Shown: piece after piece, positions 1-8,713 of the stretch
Position numbering within the stretch: the stretch's first letter is position 1
How the letters are laid out: every line of letters begins with the position of its first letter
Source of the DNA: Calditrichia bacterium
Lineage (GTDB): Bacteria; Calditrichota; Calditrichia; RBG-13-44-9; J075
Reading direction: 5' to 3'
Assembly: GCA_028284905.1 (NCBI GenBank)
Contig: JANQQU010000015.1
Location: forward strand, 124,001-188,000
Length of the DNA stretch: 64,000 nucleotides
Made by a program: the position numbers and the translations under genes
The notes under the pieces: generated by a model
What the model saw: only the letters and a program-made list of their open reading frames with translations
Databases searched by the model: none
What the model was told of the DNA's origin: nothing

Positions 1-2
1 AG

Positions 3-575
3 CTTGCCAAATTAGGCATGTACATGACTGCTATGGCCTTTATTGGTTATTTATTTATTGCCAAAAATGCATTGGTTGGTGATGCAATATATGACCGAGC
101 CGAAAAATTCTACAATAAAGCCCGCTATTCCGAAGCATTAACCTGCTTTGAGAAATATGTGCAAAAATGTCCTGATGCCGATCTGGTTCCCCTGGCACAA
201 CAAAAAATCGCCAATCTCAGTTATAAATTGCTGGCAACCGCCCGGGAACGAAAAGAAAATTTAAAGAAAATCCCCAACCTTCTCAAGAAGGCACACGCGG
301 CAATGAATCGTCAGCAATTGCTGCATCCGGTTGAAGATAATGTTATGAATTACGTCTGGCAGGTGCTCTCGATTGATCCTGAAAACAGCGACGCAGCAAC
401 GATCAAGGAAGCAGTCATTTATCACCTTAAGGAAGAGGCGTTAAAGTACCGTATGGCGAAAGATATCTTCGGTACCATTCGCGCCTACAAAAAACTAATG
501 ATGGTCGATCCGGAAAACACCAACATTTTCCGTGATTTCCAAAAAGTTGCTGCCAGCGTCGAAAAACCAAATTAA
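3..575 (+). CDS. TPR-like protein, 5' end outside the window
   Basis: The frame stays open from base 3 to the stop, so the gene probably starts before the window; the first internal Met is at 18. A hydrophobic stretch (about residues 4-20 from that Met) is followed by a helical repeat typical of tetratricopeptide proteins (AEKFYNKARYSEALTCFEKY), and a second TPR-like helix pair lies near the C-terminus (GTIRAYKKLMMVDPEN). TPR modules mediate protein contacts; no enzymatic motif is visible. Which complex it serves cannot be told from this fragment. A GC-rich partial hairpin follows at about 586-613 but has no T-run. Confidence 0.6.
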   Translation, partial: LAKLGMYMTAMAFIGYLFIAKNALVGDAIYDRAEKFYNKARYSEALTCFEKYVQKCPDADLVPLAQQKIANLSYKLLATARERKENLKKIPNLLKKAHAAMNRQQLLHPVEDNVMNYVWQVLSIDPENSDAATIKEAVIYHLKEEALKYRMAKDIFGTIRAYKKLMMVDPENTNIFRDFQKVAASVEKPN

Positions 576-695
576 TATTCTACCAGCGGCGCCCTTTCCT
601 TGAGAGAGCGCCGGCAGCAAATCAATCATCGCTTTATTCTTGCCTGCAGAACTTCTATATTCCCTCCTTCATAAAAAGCAGGCAACGCATCCGTT

Positions 696-1898
696 ATGAA
701 CGAAACTCGGAAGTTACAGGCGAATATTCCGAAAATTCTCTTTTGGAATGGCGCACGAATGTTCCTGGTAATTATGCCAGTGGTAGTGCCATTTTTCCAG
801 TCCCATGGCCTCAACATGGAACAGATATTTCAGCTACAATCGATCTTTGCAATTTCGCTGGCGATACTGGAGGTGCCCTCTGGCTATATCGCGGATTTCA
901 TTGGGAGAAAAGGAGCACTGATTGTCGAAGGTATCTTCCACGGCATCGCCTATAGCATTTTACTATTCAGTGATTCCTTCCTTGGTTTCGTTTGCTTCGA
1001 GTTGGCTATTGCAGTTGCGGTCAGCCTCGGCTCCGGCACAGATGTCGCACTTCTTTACGATACCATGGCGCTGCTCCCGGACAGCAAAGAGAATGAAAGC
1101 AAGGTGCTCGGCCAAAAGCTCTTTTACTCACAGACAGGTGAAACTCTGGCAGCCCTTTTGGGGGGCGCCCTCGCGGTCTATTCATTAACCCTGCCTGCCC
1201 TGGCAAATGCGATTATCGGCTGGGTGCCGCTGTTTATTGTCCTCTCACTCTATGAGCCGCCGCGCCAACTGATGAGCAAGCAGAAACACATCGAGAATTT
1301 CCGCTATATCTACAGGTCATTATTCCGGGATTCCCGATTGCTGCGCTACATTATCCTCAATCTTATTTTTTATGGTCTGGCAACATTACTGGCGGTTTGG
1401 GCTTTTCAAGGGTACTGGAAAGCCTATGATATTCCCTTAAGCTATTTCGGCTATATTTGGGCGGCCTACAACTTGACAGTTGCTTTAACTGCCCGGATGG
1501 CGCATAATCTGGAAAGGCGATTCGGAGCGGTTGCCCTGATCATTACCATCGCGATTTTGCCGGTCGCAGGTTACCTTGGTATGGCATACTTTTCTGTATG
1601 GTTGGGAGTAATCAGTGGATTTGCATTCCAGTTCTGCCGGGGATTGACCCAGGTGATTTTCCGCGATGCACTGAATAAACGCGTCAGTGGCGATATGCGG
1701 GCAACGGCAAATTCCATTAGCAGTCTCGGAGTACGGCTCTCTTTTGCCTTTATCGGTCCCCTAATGGGCTACCTGATAGACCACCAGGGATATTCTACCG
1801 CATTTTACTTTTTCGCCGGCGTTTTTATCCTGGTCTTTTTCTTGGTTTCATTACCATTGCTGAAAATGCGTCATTCCTTCCTGAATGCGGGTGGATGA
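696..1898 (+). CDS. MFS transporter
   Basis: About twelve hydrophobic segments over 400 residues, with the signature loop between TM2 and TM3 (residues about 61-71, GYIADFIGRKGAL) that matches the major facilitator GxxxDxxGRRxx motif. Family members move small solutes by ion-coupled transport across the inner membrane; substrate unknown. The motif after TM4 (SLGSGTDVALLYDTMA) is like that in drug/multidrug-type facilitators. The ATG at 696 has only a weak ribosome site, and no later start is better because the first TM begins soon after. It stands alone, 178 bp before the S9 peptidase gene. Confidence 0.8.
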   Translation: MNETRKLQANIPKILFWNGARMFLVIMPVVVPFFQSHGLNMEQIFQLQSIFAISLAILEVPSGYIADFIGRKGALIVEGIFHGIAYSILLFSDSFLGFVCFELAIAVAVSLGSGTDVALLYDTMALLPDSKENESKVLGQKLFYSQTGETLAALLGGALAVYSLTLPALANAIIGWVPLFIVLSLYEPPRQLMSKQKHIENFRYIYRSLFRDSRLLRYIILNLIFYGLATLLAVWAFQGYWKAYDIPLSYFGYIWAAYNLTVALTARMAHNLERRFGAVALIITIAILPVAGYLGMAYFSVWLGVISGFAFQFCRGLTQVIFRDALNKRVSGDMRATANSISSLGVRLSFAFIGPLMGYLIDHQGYSTAFYFFAGVFILVFFLVSLPLLKMRHSFLNAGG

Positions 1899-1984
1899 TC
1901 CCACAAATGTTCACTTTCGTTGCCTGATGGAAAAAATATGGTATATTAGAATATCCTGAAACTGGCAGTACGGGAAGAAAAGCG

Positions 1985-2013
1985 TTGGCAGAGCAGCAAA
2001 TTCGATATTATAA
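1985..2013 (+). promoter_or_regulatory. candidate sigma-70 promoter of the S9 peptidase gene
   Basis: TTGGCA at 1985-1990 and TTATAA at 2008-2013 with a 17-base spacer, about 65 bp before the start codon. Pattern match only. Confidence 0.4.
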
Positions 2014-2076
2014 ATTTTATTAGCATTATGAATTAGAGACACATTTTCACCGCATATTTAAAATTGGGAGACAAAG

Positions 2077-4095
2077 ATGCGCTTACGGAATTTTTATTTT
2101 ACTGGCACTGTATTGATATTGGCTTTCGCTTGTTTTTTTTCATCATTACAGGCTCAACAACTGACCCCGGAATCGATTGTTAATATTAAGACCGTCGGTT
2201 CGGTAAAAATGCAACCGCAGGGTAATTATATTGCTTACACATTATCTGTTGCACGGGATGCGGATGAAAAACCCGGTGGCAGCTATACGGAGCTTTGGGT
2301 AGTGCCAACTCTCGGTGGCGAGGCGCGGGCATATATCAGCAAGCCTAATTCTGTCAGCGATATCGCCTGGACGCCCGATGGAGAAATGATCACCTTTCGT
2401 AGCACCCGGAAAGCATATCACAAAAAGAAACAGGTTTACGGAATTCCGCTGAACGGCGGTGAGGCAGTTCAATTAACCGCTGCGCCCCGGGATGTGGCAG
2501 ACTATGCAGTTTCCCCGGATGGGAAAACCATTGCCTACCTGATGAAAGATGCGAAAACCCCGGAAGTCGCCGCTGCCCACAAGCAAGGTTTCGATCAGCA
2601 GGTGGAGGGCACCTGGCATATCATCAGTCGCATCCATGCCGTTCCATTTAGCGGCGGGGAAAGTCGACTGGTAACCGAAGGCCCGGAAAATGTTTGGGAG
2701 CTTGCCTGGACGCCGGATAGCCGCCAAATCATCTATCGCGCAGGAGATACGCCTTTCATCGATGACAAATACATGCATACCGACAACTACCTGGTTTCTG
2801 CAGCTGGCGGGCAAGGTAAGAAAATTTATGATACCGATGGCAAATTGGAATTGGCCCAAATGTCTCCCGATGGCAAATATATCGCCTGGCTGGGCGCGGT
2901 CAGTTACAACGATCCCTACCCGCATAGTCTTTTCGTTCTCAATACAGAAAAGAATGAACTGAAAAATCATCATGGCGACTTTCCGGCAACCGGGGAATCC
3001 TTTGTTTGGAAAGACAAAAAAAATCTCCTCGTCGTGATGACGGAAAATACGCAACGCAGCCTTTACGAAGTATCTGCCAAGAATGGAAAGAAGAAAAAGA
3101 TTCTGGGCGATAGTGGCCCAATTTTCGGAGCTATTACCCTCTCGGCGGACCGGAAGATGTTCGCAACAGCTGCAAACACTTTCAATCATCCGGATGAAGC
3201 TTATCTCGGCGATCTTTCCCAGAAAACACTGCAACGGCGCAGTTTTTCCAATCCGCAATTAGATAATCTCCAGTTTGGTGAGCAGGAGACAGTCACCTGG
3301 CAAGGCCCGGACGGACTGTCGATCTCCGGGGTATTAATTAAGCCGGTAGGCTACCAGTCTGGTCAGCGCTACCCGTTACAGGTTCAGGTGCATGGCGGTC
3401 CGGAGAGTGCCCGTTTGAATGGCTGGAATACCGGTTACAACAAGCTCTGTCAGGCATTGGCCCAGCGTGGCATTATGGTCCTTTTTCCCAACTATCGCGG
3501 CAGCACTGGCAAGGGCGTCGCTTTTGCCAAGGGCGACCAGGGCGATATGATGGGCAAAGAATTTGAGGACATGCTCGCCGGCATCGATTACCTCGACGAT
3601 CAAGGTATGATTGATCCGAAGAAAGTGGGTCTTGGCGGTGGATCATACGGCGGATATACCGCTGCCTGGGCCGCGACCAAACATAGCGAACGTTTTGTCG
3701 TAGCTGTAATGTTCGTGGGTATTTCCAATCAGATATCCAAAGGCGGCATGACCGACACACCAGTAGAAAATGCGGTTGTGCATTGGGATGGCTGGTTATA
3801 TGACAACATGGATTTGGTTTGGGATCGATCGCCATTGAAGCACATCAAAAATGCACAAACCCCGACGCTGATCCTTCATGGCGAAAATGACAAACGCGTG
3901 CCGCTCAATCAGGCATTTGAGATGTACCGTGCATTGCAGCATTACAAAGTAACATCGGAGCTGGTTGTTTATCCGCGGGAAGGACATGGTAACCGGGAAC
4001 GCGCTCACAGAATTGATAAGGCAAGCCGAGCGCTTGAATGGTATATGAAGTATTTGAAGCCCACTGGCAGCAGCGATAGTGAGAATGCACTGTAA
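2077..4095 (+). CDS. Secreted S9-family prolyl oligopeptidase-type peptidase
   Basis: Signal peptide at residues 1-26 (hydrophobic core, then LQAQ). Residues about 40-400 form WD/PD40-like beta-propeller repeats (e.g. VSPDGKTIAYL); the C-terminal third is the alpha/beta-hydrolase peptidase domain. Catalytic triad is visible: Ser523 in GGGSYGGY, Asp605 in HGENDKR, His637 in REGHGN. Family members cleave dipeptides or short peptides, here in the periplasm or outside. The 672-residue length is normal for dipeptidyl-peptidase/acylaminoacyl-peptidase-like S9 proteins. The start is supported by GGGAG eight bases upstream. The DUF1189 gene follows after 33 bp. Confidence 0.9.
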   Translation: MRLRNFYFTGTVLILAFACFFSSLQAQQLTPESIVNIKTVGSVKMQPQGNYIAYTLSVARDADEKPGGSYTELWVVPTLGGEARAYISKPNSVSDIAWTPDGEMITFRSTRKAYHKKKQVYGIPLNGGEAVQLTAAPRDVADYAVSPDGKTIAYLMKDAKTPEVAAAHKQGFDQQVEGTWHIISRIHAVPFSGGESRLVTEGPENVWELAWTPDSRQIIYRAGDTPFIDDKYMHTDNYLVSAAGGQGKKIYDTDGKLELAQMSPDGKYIAWLGAVSYNDPYPHSLFVLNTEKNELKNHHGDFPATGESFVWKDKKNLLVVMTENTQRSLYEVSAKNGKKKKILGDSGPIFGAITLSADRKMFATAANTFNHPDEAYLGDLSQKTLQRRSFSNPQLDNLQFGEQETVTWQGPDGLSISGVLIKPVGYQSGQRYPLQVQVHGGPESARLNGWNTGYNKLCQALAQRGIMVLFPNYRGSTGKGVAFAKGDQGDMMGKEFEDMLAGIDYLDDQGMIDPKKVGLGGGSYGGYTAAWAATKHSERFVVAVMFVGISNQISKGGMTDTPVENAVVHWDGWLYDNMDLVWDRSPLKHIKNAQTPTLILHGENDKRVPLNQAFEMYRALQHYKVTSELVVYPREGHGNRERAHRIDKASRALEWYMKYLKPTGSSDSENAL

Positions 4096-4128
4096 GCTGC
4101 AACAATGAATTAACCCTGGGAAAATCGT

Positions 4129-4929
4129 ATGAAACGCTTTAATGCCTTACATGCCCCCTACCTCAGCTTCTATTCGGGCGAGTTCTATCAGGACGTCGCC
4201 CGAAACTGGAAAGGCTTTGCCTTCTTTTACCTTTTCTTGCTGGTTGCAGCCGTTTGGATTGTCGATATCGTTAATCTGCAGAAAGAATTGACGCAGTGGG
4301 TTGATACCGATGCGCCGGAAATCGTAGAACAGATTCCGGAAATCGAGATCACCAACGGTCGTGCCTGGGTAGATATTGAAACGCCCTACTATATCCGCGA
4401 TGACAATGGCGCTGCTGTAATTGCTATCGACACTTCCGGAACGCTGCGCAGCATGAGCGACACTGAGGCCCGGGTATTGTTGACGAGTGATGAAGTGCTT
4501 ATCCGGCAAAGCGGGGGACGCTCGCGCAGTTTCTCCCTGCGGGAAATTGAAGATATGCGCATCGACAAATATTTCATTATGGACGTGCTCTATACTGTCG
4601 ATAGTTGGTTTGGCGTGGTTATCTATCCACTGGCAGTAATGATCGCATATATTTACCGCGTATTTCAGGCACTCCTTTACGGCCTCATTGGCCTGTTGAT
4701 TGCTTCAACGATTATCAAAACAAAGCTAGGCTTCGATGCCGCGGTTCGCTTGTCCGTAATGGCCGTAACACCGGTGATCATCATTTTCTTTTTGCTCGAT
4801 TTCGCTGATCTCGATATTCCCAGCGAAAACACCGTCGCATTTTTTATCGCCATGGCCTTTCTATATTTCGGTATTCACATGAAGAAGCAGGCGGAAGAAG
4901 AAGAACCGGTTGAATTTTTTCAGCGTTAA
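4129..4929 (+). CDS. DUF1189-family membrane protein
   Basis: 266 residues. One TM segment near residues 31-47, a soluble loop of about 110 residues rich in IEI/TNG strands, then three or four TM segments from about residue 160 to the end. The N-terminal text (FYSGEFYQDVARNWKGFAFFYL) and the loop with ITNGRAWVDIETPYYI are the hallmark of DUF1189, a widespread inner-membrane family of unknown function; the loop probably faces the periplasm. The sequence does not reveal a role. It lies 33 bp after the S9 peptidase and may share its transcript. Confidence 0.75.
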   Translation: MKRFNALHAPYLSFYSGEFYQDVARNWKGFAFFYLFLLVAAVWIVDIVNLQKELTQWVDTDAPEIVEQIPEIEITNGRAWVDIETPYYIRDDNGAAVIAIDTSGTLRSMSDTEARVLLTSDEVLIRQSGGRSRSFSLREIEDMRIDKYFIMDVLYTVDSWFGVVIYPLAVMIAYIYRVFQALLYGLIGLLIASTIIKTKLGFDAAVRLSVMAVTPVIIIFFLLDFADLDIPSENTVAFFIAMAFLYFGIHMKKQAEEEEPVEFFQR

Positions 4930-4942
4930 TGCGTGGGACCGA

Positions 4943-4958
4943 ATGGGCAAATGGGCAA
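4943..4958 (+). repeat. Octamer ATGGGCAA repeat, 2 units
   Basis: Two perfect head-to-tail ATGGGCAA units in the gap before the methyltransferase gene, followed by a GAACTT unit (4969-4975). Same family as at 5670, 12033, 16015 and 23097. Confidence 0.8.
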
Positions 4959-4984
4959 ATTAACAACTTTGAACTTGTATTTAT

Positions 4985-5665
4985 ATGGACAATTATTATC
5001 AGCAATTTGCGGCTGCCTATGTACGTGGTAAGGGGCGAGGTCAATATGACATTCAACCGGCTTTCAGCAAAGATTTAGATTCACTCTCAGTTGATGATAT
5101 TACTCTGCTATTTCAGCTGGCCCGGGAAAACAAATGGAAACTGCATAGATTTAAACGAAATGCTGAATTGCCCCGCGTCCGAAAAGTGTTGGGAATGCTT
5201 CAGGCTTTGCAACCGGAATCACTCCTTGATGGCGGCAGTGGACGCGGCGTCTTTCTCTGGCCTTTACTGGACACATTCCCCAATTTATCCGTCCATTGTG
5301 TAGACATATTAGATTATCGGGTAGCCGATATCAACGCATTACAGACGGGCGGTATTCAGCGAGTTTCCGCTTCTTTACAGAGTCTAACAACGCTAAAGTT
5401 TCCCGATAATCATTTTGATGTGGTTACACTTCTGGAAGTATTGGAACACATTCCGGATACTGCGAAAGCTTTTCAGGAAGCAATACGGGTAACGAAACGT
5501 TTCCTAATCATTTCCGTGCCATCAAAGCCTGATGAGAATCCGGAGCATATTCATCTGATCGACGAAGACCAGATCCGACAATTTGCAGCAGATCAGCCGG
5601 TCAAGAGCATCAAATTTGACTATGTGCCCAATCATATGATAGCCCTGGTAAGAAAAGCTCAGTAA
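4985..5665 (+). CDS. Class I SAM-dependent methyltransferase
   Basis: 226 residues. SAM-binding motif I at about residues 78-90 (LLDGGSGRGVFLWPLL), the acidic strand-2 residue in HCVDILD, motif near DNHFDVVTLLEVLEH, matching the Methyltransf_11 fold. The acceptor substrate is unknown. A charged stretch (NPEHIHLIDEDQIRQF) resembles that in many small-molecule methyltransferases. An octamer repeat sits just upstream and another just downstream, before the RNA ligase-like gene; the two genes are 55 bp apart and co-oriented. A recognisable Shine-Dalgarno is missing because the repeat occupies that space. Confidence 0.8.
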   Translation: MDNYYQQFAAAYVRGKGRGQYDIQPAFSKDLDSLSVDDITLLFQLARENKWKLHRFKRNAELPRVRKVLGMLQALQPESLLDGGSGRGVFLWPLLDTFPNLSVHCVDILDYRVADINALQTGGIQRVSASLQSLTTLKFPDNHFDVVTLLEVLEHIPDTAKAFQEAIRVTKRFLIISVPSKPDENPEHIHLIDEDQIRQFAADQPVKSIKFDYVPNHMIALVRKAQ

Positions 5666-5669
5666 ACAA

Positions 5670-5718
5670 ATGGGCAAATGGGCAAATATGCAACTCTGAA
5701 CGTTGAACTTTGAACTTA
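5670..5718 (+). repeat. Octamer ATGGGCAA repeat (2 units) plus GAACTTTGAACTT unit
   Basis: Two ATGGGCAA units at 5670-5685, then AACTCTGAACGTTGAAC and TTTGAACTT directly before the RNA ligase start. The second module recurs near 4969 and 44756-44832. Confidence 0.75.
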
Positions 5719-5720
5719 AA

Positions 5721-6512
5721 ATGATGCAACAAATCCGAAAATATCCCCGCACGCCACATATCGAAGGCTCCCGCTTTCAGCCGGGGGATGAGGAACTGCC
5801 TTCTATTCCATTTTCAAGTATTGCCGGGAAATACATCGTCGTTGCGGAAAAAATGGATGGCGCCAATAGTGCGATTAGCTTTTCTCCGGAAGGTGAATTG
5901 CGTCTGCAAAGCCGGGGGCATTATCTGACCGGCGGTCCACGCGAAAAACATTTTGATTTGCTGAAAACCTGGGGGCATCGCTACGCAGCGGAGCTATTTC
6001 AATTACTCGGTAAACGTTACATCATGTATGGGGAATGGCTCTACGCCAAACACACCATCTTTTACGACAATCTACCGCACTATTTTATGGAATTCGACAT
6101 CCTCGATTTAGAATCAAATAGCTTTCTCAGCACAGCAGCCCGACGGGAGATGTTAAACAATTATCCATTTATCACTTCTGAAAAAATCCTTTTTGAAGGG
6201 CAACTGCAGCAGCTTCAGGAACTACAAGCATTGCTCCAACCATCAACATTTATCAGCACAACTTCCCGGGAAAAGCTGCGTGCACATTGCATTGAAAGCA
6301 GTCTCGACCCGGAGCGCGCTTTGCTGGAAACCGATGCTGCTCCCGAAATGGAAGGACTTTACATCAAGCGGGAATCGGATGACATTGTTTTGGAGAGATA
6401 CAAGTTCGTCCGGGCAGATTTCCTTACCGCAGTCGAAAACGCGCAAAGCCATTGGCTGAATCGGCCGATTATTCCCAACCAGCTTAAGGATGGCATTGAT
6501 TTATTCAGTTAG
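5721..6512 (+). CDS. RNA ligase family protein (nucleotidyltransferase fold)
   Basis: The adenylation motif I is clear: Lys44 in EKMDGANSAI (KxDG), with downstream GRGHYLTGG-like motif (SRGHYLTGG), YGEWLYAKHTI (motif IIIa-like), MEGLYIKRESD (motif IV) and ERYKFVRADF (motif V, KxxR). This set matches the RNA ligase family PF09414 (T4 Rnl2-like), which activates a 5'-phosphate with ATP through a lysyl-AMP intermediate. About 264 residues, so only the catalytic domain with little C-terminal appendage. ATG at 5721 or 5724 chosen; a TTG at 5703 would extend into repeat sequence. Its natural substrate and partner are unknown; the methyltransferase upstream is a possible partner. Confidence 0.8.
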   Translation: MMQQIRKYPRTPHIEGSRFQPGDEELPSIPFSSIAGKYIVVAEKMDGANSAISFSPEGELRLQSRGHYLTGGPREKHFDLLKTWGHRYAAELFQLLGKRYIMYGEWLYAKHTIFYDNLPHYFMEFDILDLESNSFLSTAARREMLNNYPFITSEKILFEGQLQQLQELQALLQPSTFISTTSREKLRAHCIESSLDPERALLETDAAPEMEGLYIKRESDDIVLERYKFVRADFLTAVENAQSHWLNRPIIPNQLKDGIDLFS

Positions 6513-6520
6513 CCCCGTTG

Positions 6521-6650
6521 AAATGTCCAATGTAAAATTTTCAATTTTCAATCCCGGCAACCGGGACAAGTTGTAGAAGTGAAAAACATACTGGGTTAAT
6601 CATGCTTTTTACTTGGTCATTGAGAATTGATTATTGGACATTGGACATTT
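6521..6650 (+). repeat. MITE-like intergenic element, copy A
   Basis: 130 bp bounded by imperfect inverted ends: AAATGTCCAATG at 6521-6532 and CATTGGACATTT (ending 6650, with a second TTATTGGACA just before it). The interior has AATCCCGGCAACCGGGACAA and GTTGTAGAAGTG. Copy B at 15057-15159 is in the opposite orientation and shares ends and interior. No coding potential. Confidence 0.75.
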
Positions 6651-6660
6651 CCTCCCTTCC

Positions 6661-7542
6661 CTATTTTTGTTCGCGACGGCGATATCTCAGCGGAGACTCT
6701 CCCATAATCTTTCGAAATAAGCGTGAGAAATAATAAGGATCCTGAAAACCTAATTCCCCGGCAATCAACTTCACTGGCATGTCGGTTAAATTAAGGAACT
6801 GACAGGCACGTTGAATTTTTAAGCGGATAAAGTAATCCATCGGGGAGTATCCGGTTTCCTGTTTAAACACTGCCGAAAAATGCGGTATGGAATAATTGGC
6901 ACTGGTTGCCATCTCCGCCAGCGTTAGGCTTTTATCGAGATTAGCAGTCATAAAATGGATTGATTTTTCTGCCGGTGTAGAAGCTATCGTCGTGTGGGAT
7001 TTAATAAATTGTCGGGGATAAAGGAATGTGCCGATCAGTCGCCATAGTGTATTACAGACATAGCTAAAATTATCAGCCGTATAGCCGCTCTCCAGACAGC
7101 GATACATCTCGGTGAACAACGATTTGCGCAGATCAACCAAGGCATTTTCCTGATCATCGACCGACGACGCGCTCACCAGCTTTTGATACAATTCATCGGC
7201 TTTTTCTCCACTAAAATGGAGGAAATAGATACTCCAGGGCGATGCTTCGGAAGCGGCATAACTGTGCGAAATTCCCGCTGGCAAAACAACAAATTCGTTC
7301 TTCCCGACAACACCTTTATTACCGGCGATTTCGTATTTCCCACTGCCACCGACACAGTAAATAAGAATATACTGACTCGCCCCCTCCGGACGTTCTACGA
7401 AGTGAAAAGCAGCCTCCGGAAAAAATCCAATGTGCGTCAGATGCAATAAATTTACCGGAAAAGAATTGGTGATTCCTTGCAGGGTAATTTCCGGAAGAAT
7501 AATCAATTGCTGACCGGAAAACCCCTCTTTAATTCTCAGCAT
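6661..7542 (-). CDS. AraC-family transcriptional regulator
   Basis: About 293 residues. N-terminal cupin-like AraC ligand-binding domain (residues about 40-110: GGSGKYEIAGNK, FVVLPAGISHSY) and C-terminal double helix-turn-helix (last 100 residues: LAEMATSANYSIPHFSAVFKQ, IAGELGFQDPYYFSRLFRK). Such proteins bind a sugar-like effector and activate nearby catabolic genes. It faces the sugar-catabolic cluster starting at 7895 across a 350 bp gap and is its likely regulator. ATG at 7542 is preferred because GAGG lies five bases before it; a GTG two codons earlier overlaps that site. Confidence 0.88.
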   Translation of the reverse strand: MLRIKEGFSGQQLIILPEITLQGITNSFPVNLLHLTHIGFFPEAAFHFVERPEGASQYILIYCVGGSGKYEIAGNKGVVGKNEFVVLPAGISHSYAASEASPWSIYFLHFSGEKADELYQKLVSASSVDDQENALVDLRKSLFTEMYRCLESGYTADNFSYVCNTLWRLIGTFLYPRQFIKSHTTIASTPAEKSIHFMTANLDKSLTLAEMATSANYSIPHFSAVFKQETGYSPMDYFIRLKIQRACQFLNLTDMPVKLIAGELGFQDPYYFSRLFRKIMGESPLRYRRREQK

Positions 7543-7894
7543 AAGCACCTCGTGCTATCAGAAAATAATCCATCTTTCCCATAAAATTTTCCATTGTCTA
7601 TTTCCTGCAATTCTTTGACTTTTTATAGAACATTAGTCTCGAGTAAATTCACAGGTTTTCACAAGTATCAACCTTTTCAAACTATTACTAACATTAATCC
7701 GTGGAAATCTGTGCATATCAGTGGCTGATGAAATAGATCTTTCAAAGCGTAATTAATTCCACTATGGAATATACATCATTTAAACCATCAAGAAAATAGT
7801 CCATGCCCAAGCAGTAGAAAATCGATATCCCTGGAGATTTTCGAATGATAGCAATCCCATTTCAACATCCTCAAGTTTTTTCAAGGAGCAAGCA
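7543..7894. promoter_or_regulatory. Divergent control region between AraC regulator and catabolic cluster
   Basis: 352 bp of AT-rich non-coding DNA. Short dyads visible: TGAAATAGATCTTTCA at about 7730-7745 and GAAAATC...GATTTTC at about 7817-7842. Either could be an operator for the AraC-type protein. AAGGAG before the GTG at 7895 is a good ribosome site. No convincing consensus promoter found. Confidence 0.45.
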
Positions 7895-8692
7895 GTGAAA
7901 ATAGGCGCACATGGTTGGGTGTATGCTGCCCCAATGCCAGGCTACGATTATACCCCTTGGCTGGCAGAAATTTTTGCCGATATGCAATATGCCGGCATCA
8001 ATGCGTTTGAGCTGATGGAGATCGTTCTTCGCCATAAGGATGCCGTTTCCCGGATTAGCGCCCTTTCCGAGCAATATGGTGTTGAGGTGCTGGGCACTTC
8101 TTATGGTGCGGATATGTGGAATGCCAAATTACACGACGAAATTCTGCGGGACGCAGAGATTGTTATTAAGCGGCTGGGACAATTAAAGGGCCGCACTTTT
8201 GGAGTGTCCGTCGGCCAGGCGCCAGGTGCAAAGACAGCAGATCAACTTGACGCTCAGGCAAAGCTGCTAATCACTCTTGATAGCATGTGCGCTGCGGAAA
8301 ACATCCAGCTGAATTTTCACAATCACACCTATGAAGTTGAGAATGATTGCCATGACCTACGCGGCACTCTTCAACGCTTCCCTGGCCTCAAACTTGGACC
8401 GGATCTTAACTGGATGCTGCGCGCCGGCGTCGATCCGGTCTGGTTTCTCAATACATTTGCGGAAAATATTGTTTTCCTACATTTCCGCGACCAAACCGCT
8501 GATGGCCGCTGGACGGAAGCGCTCGGCGAAGGCGATATGGATCATACAGCAATTGCTGAGACATTAAAGGCAATTAATTATAGCGGGGATTTTATCGTTG
8601 AACTGGCCCATGAAGCTGATTTTCAACTAACCCGCCCCTTGCGGGATAGCTGGCGGAACAGCCGAAAATATTTACAGACATTGATGATATAA
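7895..8692 (+). CDS. Sugar phosphate isomerase/epimerase-type TIM barrel
   Basis: 265 residues of AP_endonuc_2 (xylose isomerase-like TIM barrel) type. Metal-ligand style motifs: NAFELMEIV (Glu), LNFHNHTYE (His and Glu), GPDLNWML (Asp), VFLHFRDQ (His), FIVELAHE (Glu). Relatives include IolE/IolH, hydroxypyruvate isomerase and ketose 3-epimerases; substrate cannot be fixed. No signal peptide, so cytoplasmic, unlike the paralogue at 16117. Starts with GTG; AAGGAG lies six bases upstream and no ATG is near. First gene of the cluster; the next starts 21 bp later. Confidence 0.82.
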   Translation: MKIGAHGWVYAAPMPGYDYTPWLAEIFADMQYAGINAFELMEIVLRHKDAVSRISALSEQYGVEVLGTSYGADMWNAKLHDEILRDAEIVIKRLGQLKGRTFGVSVGQAPGAKTADQLDAQAKLLITLDSMCAAENIQLNFHNHTYEVENDCHDLRGTLQRFPGLKLGPDLNWMLRAGVDPVWFLNTFAENIVFLHFRDQTADGRWTEALGEGDMDHTAIAETLKAINYSGDFIVELAHEADFQLTRPLRDSWRNSRKYLQTLMI

Positions 8693-8713
8693 AAAACCGA
8701 CGGGAGTCGCAAC

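Noticed and set aside
2473-3258. Antisense 261-residue frame in the S9 peptidase gene
   Set aside because: Shadow of the real gene; composition is not protein-like and there is no start signal.
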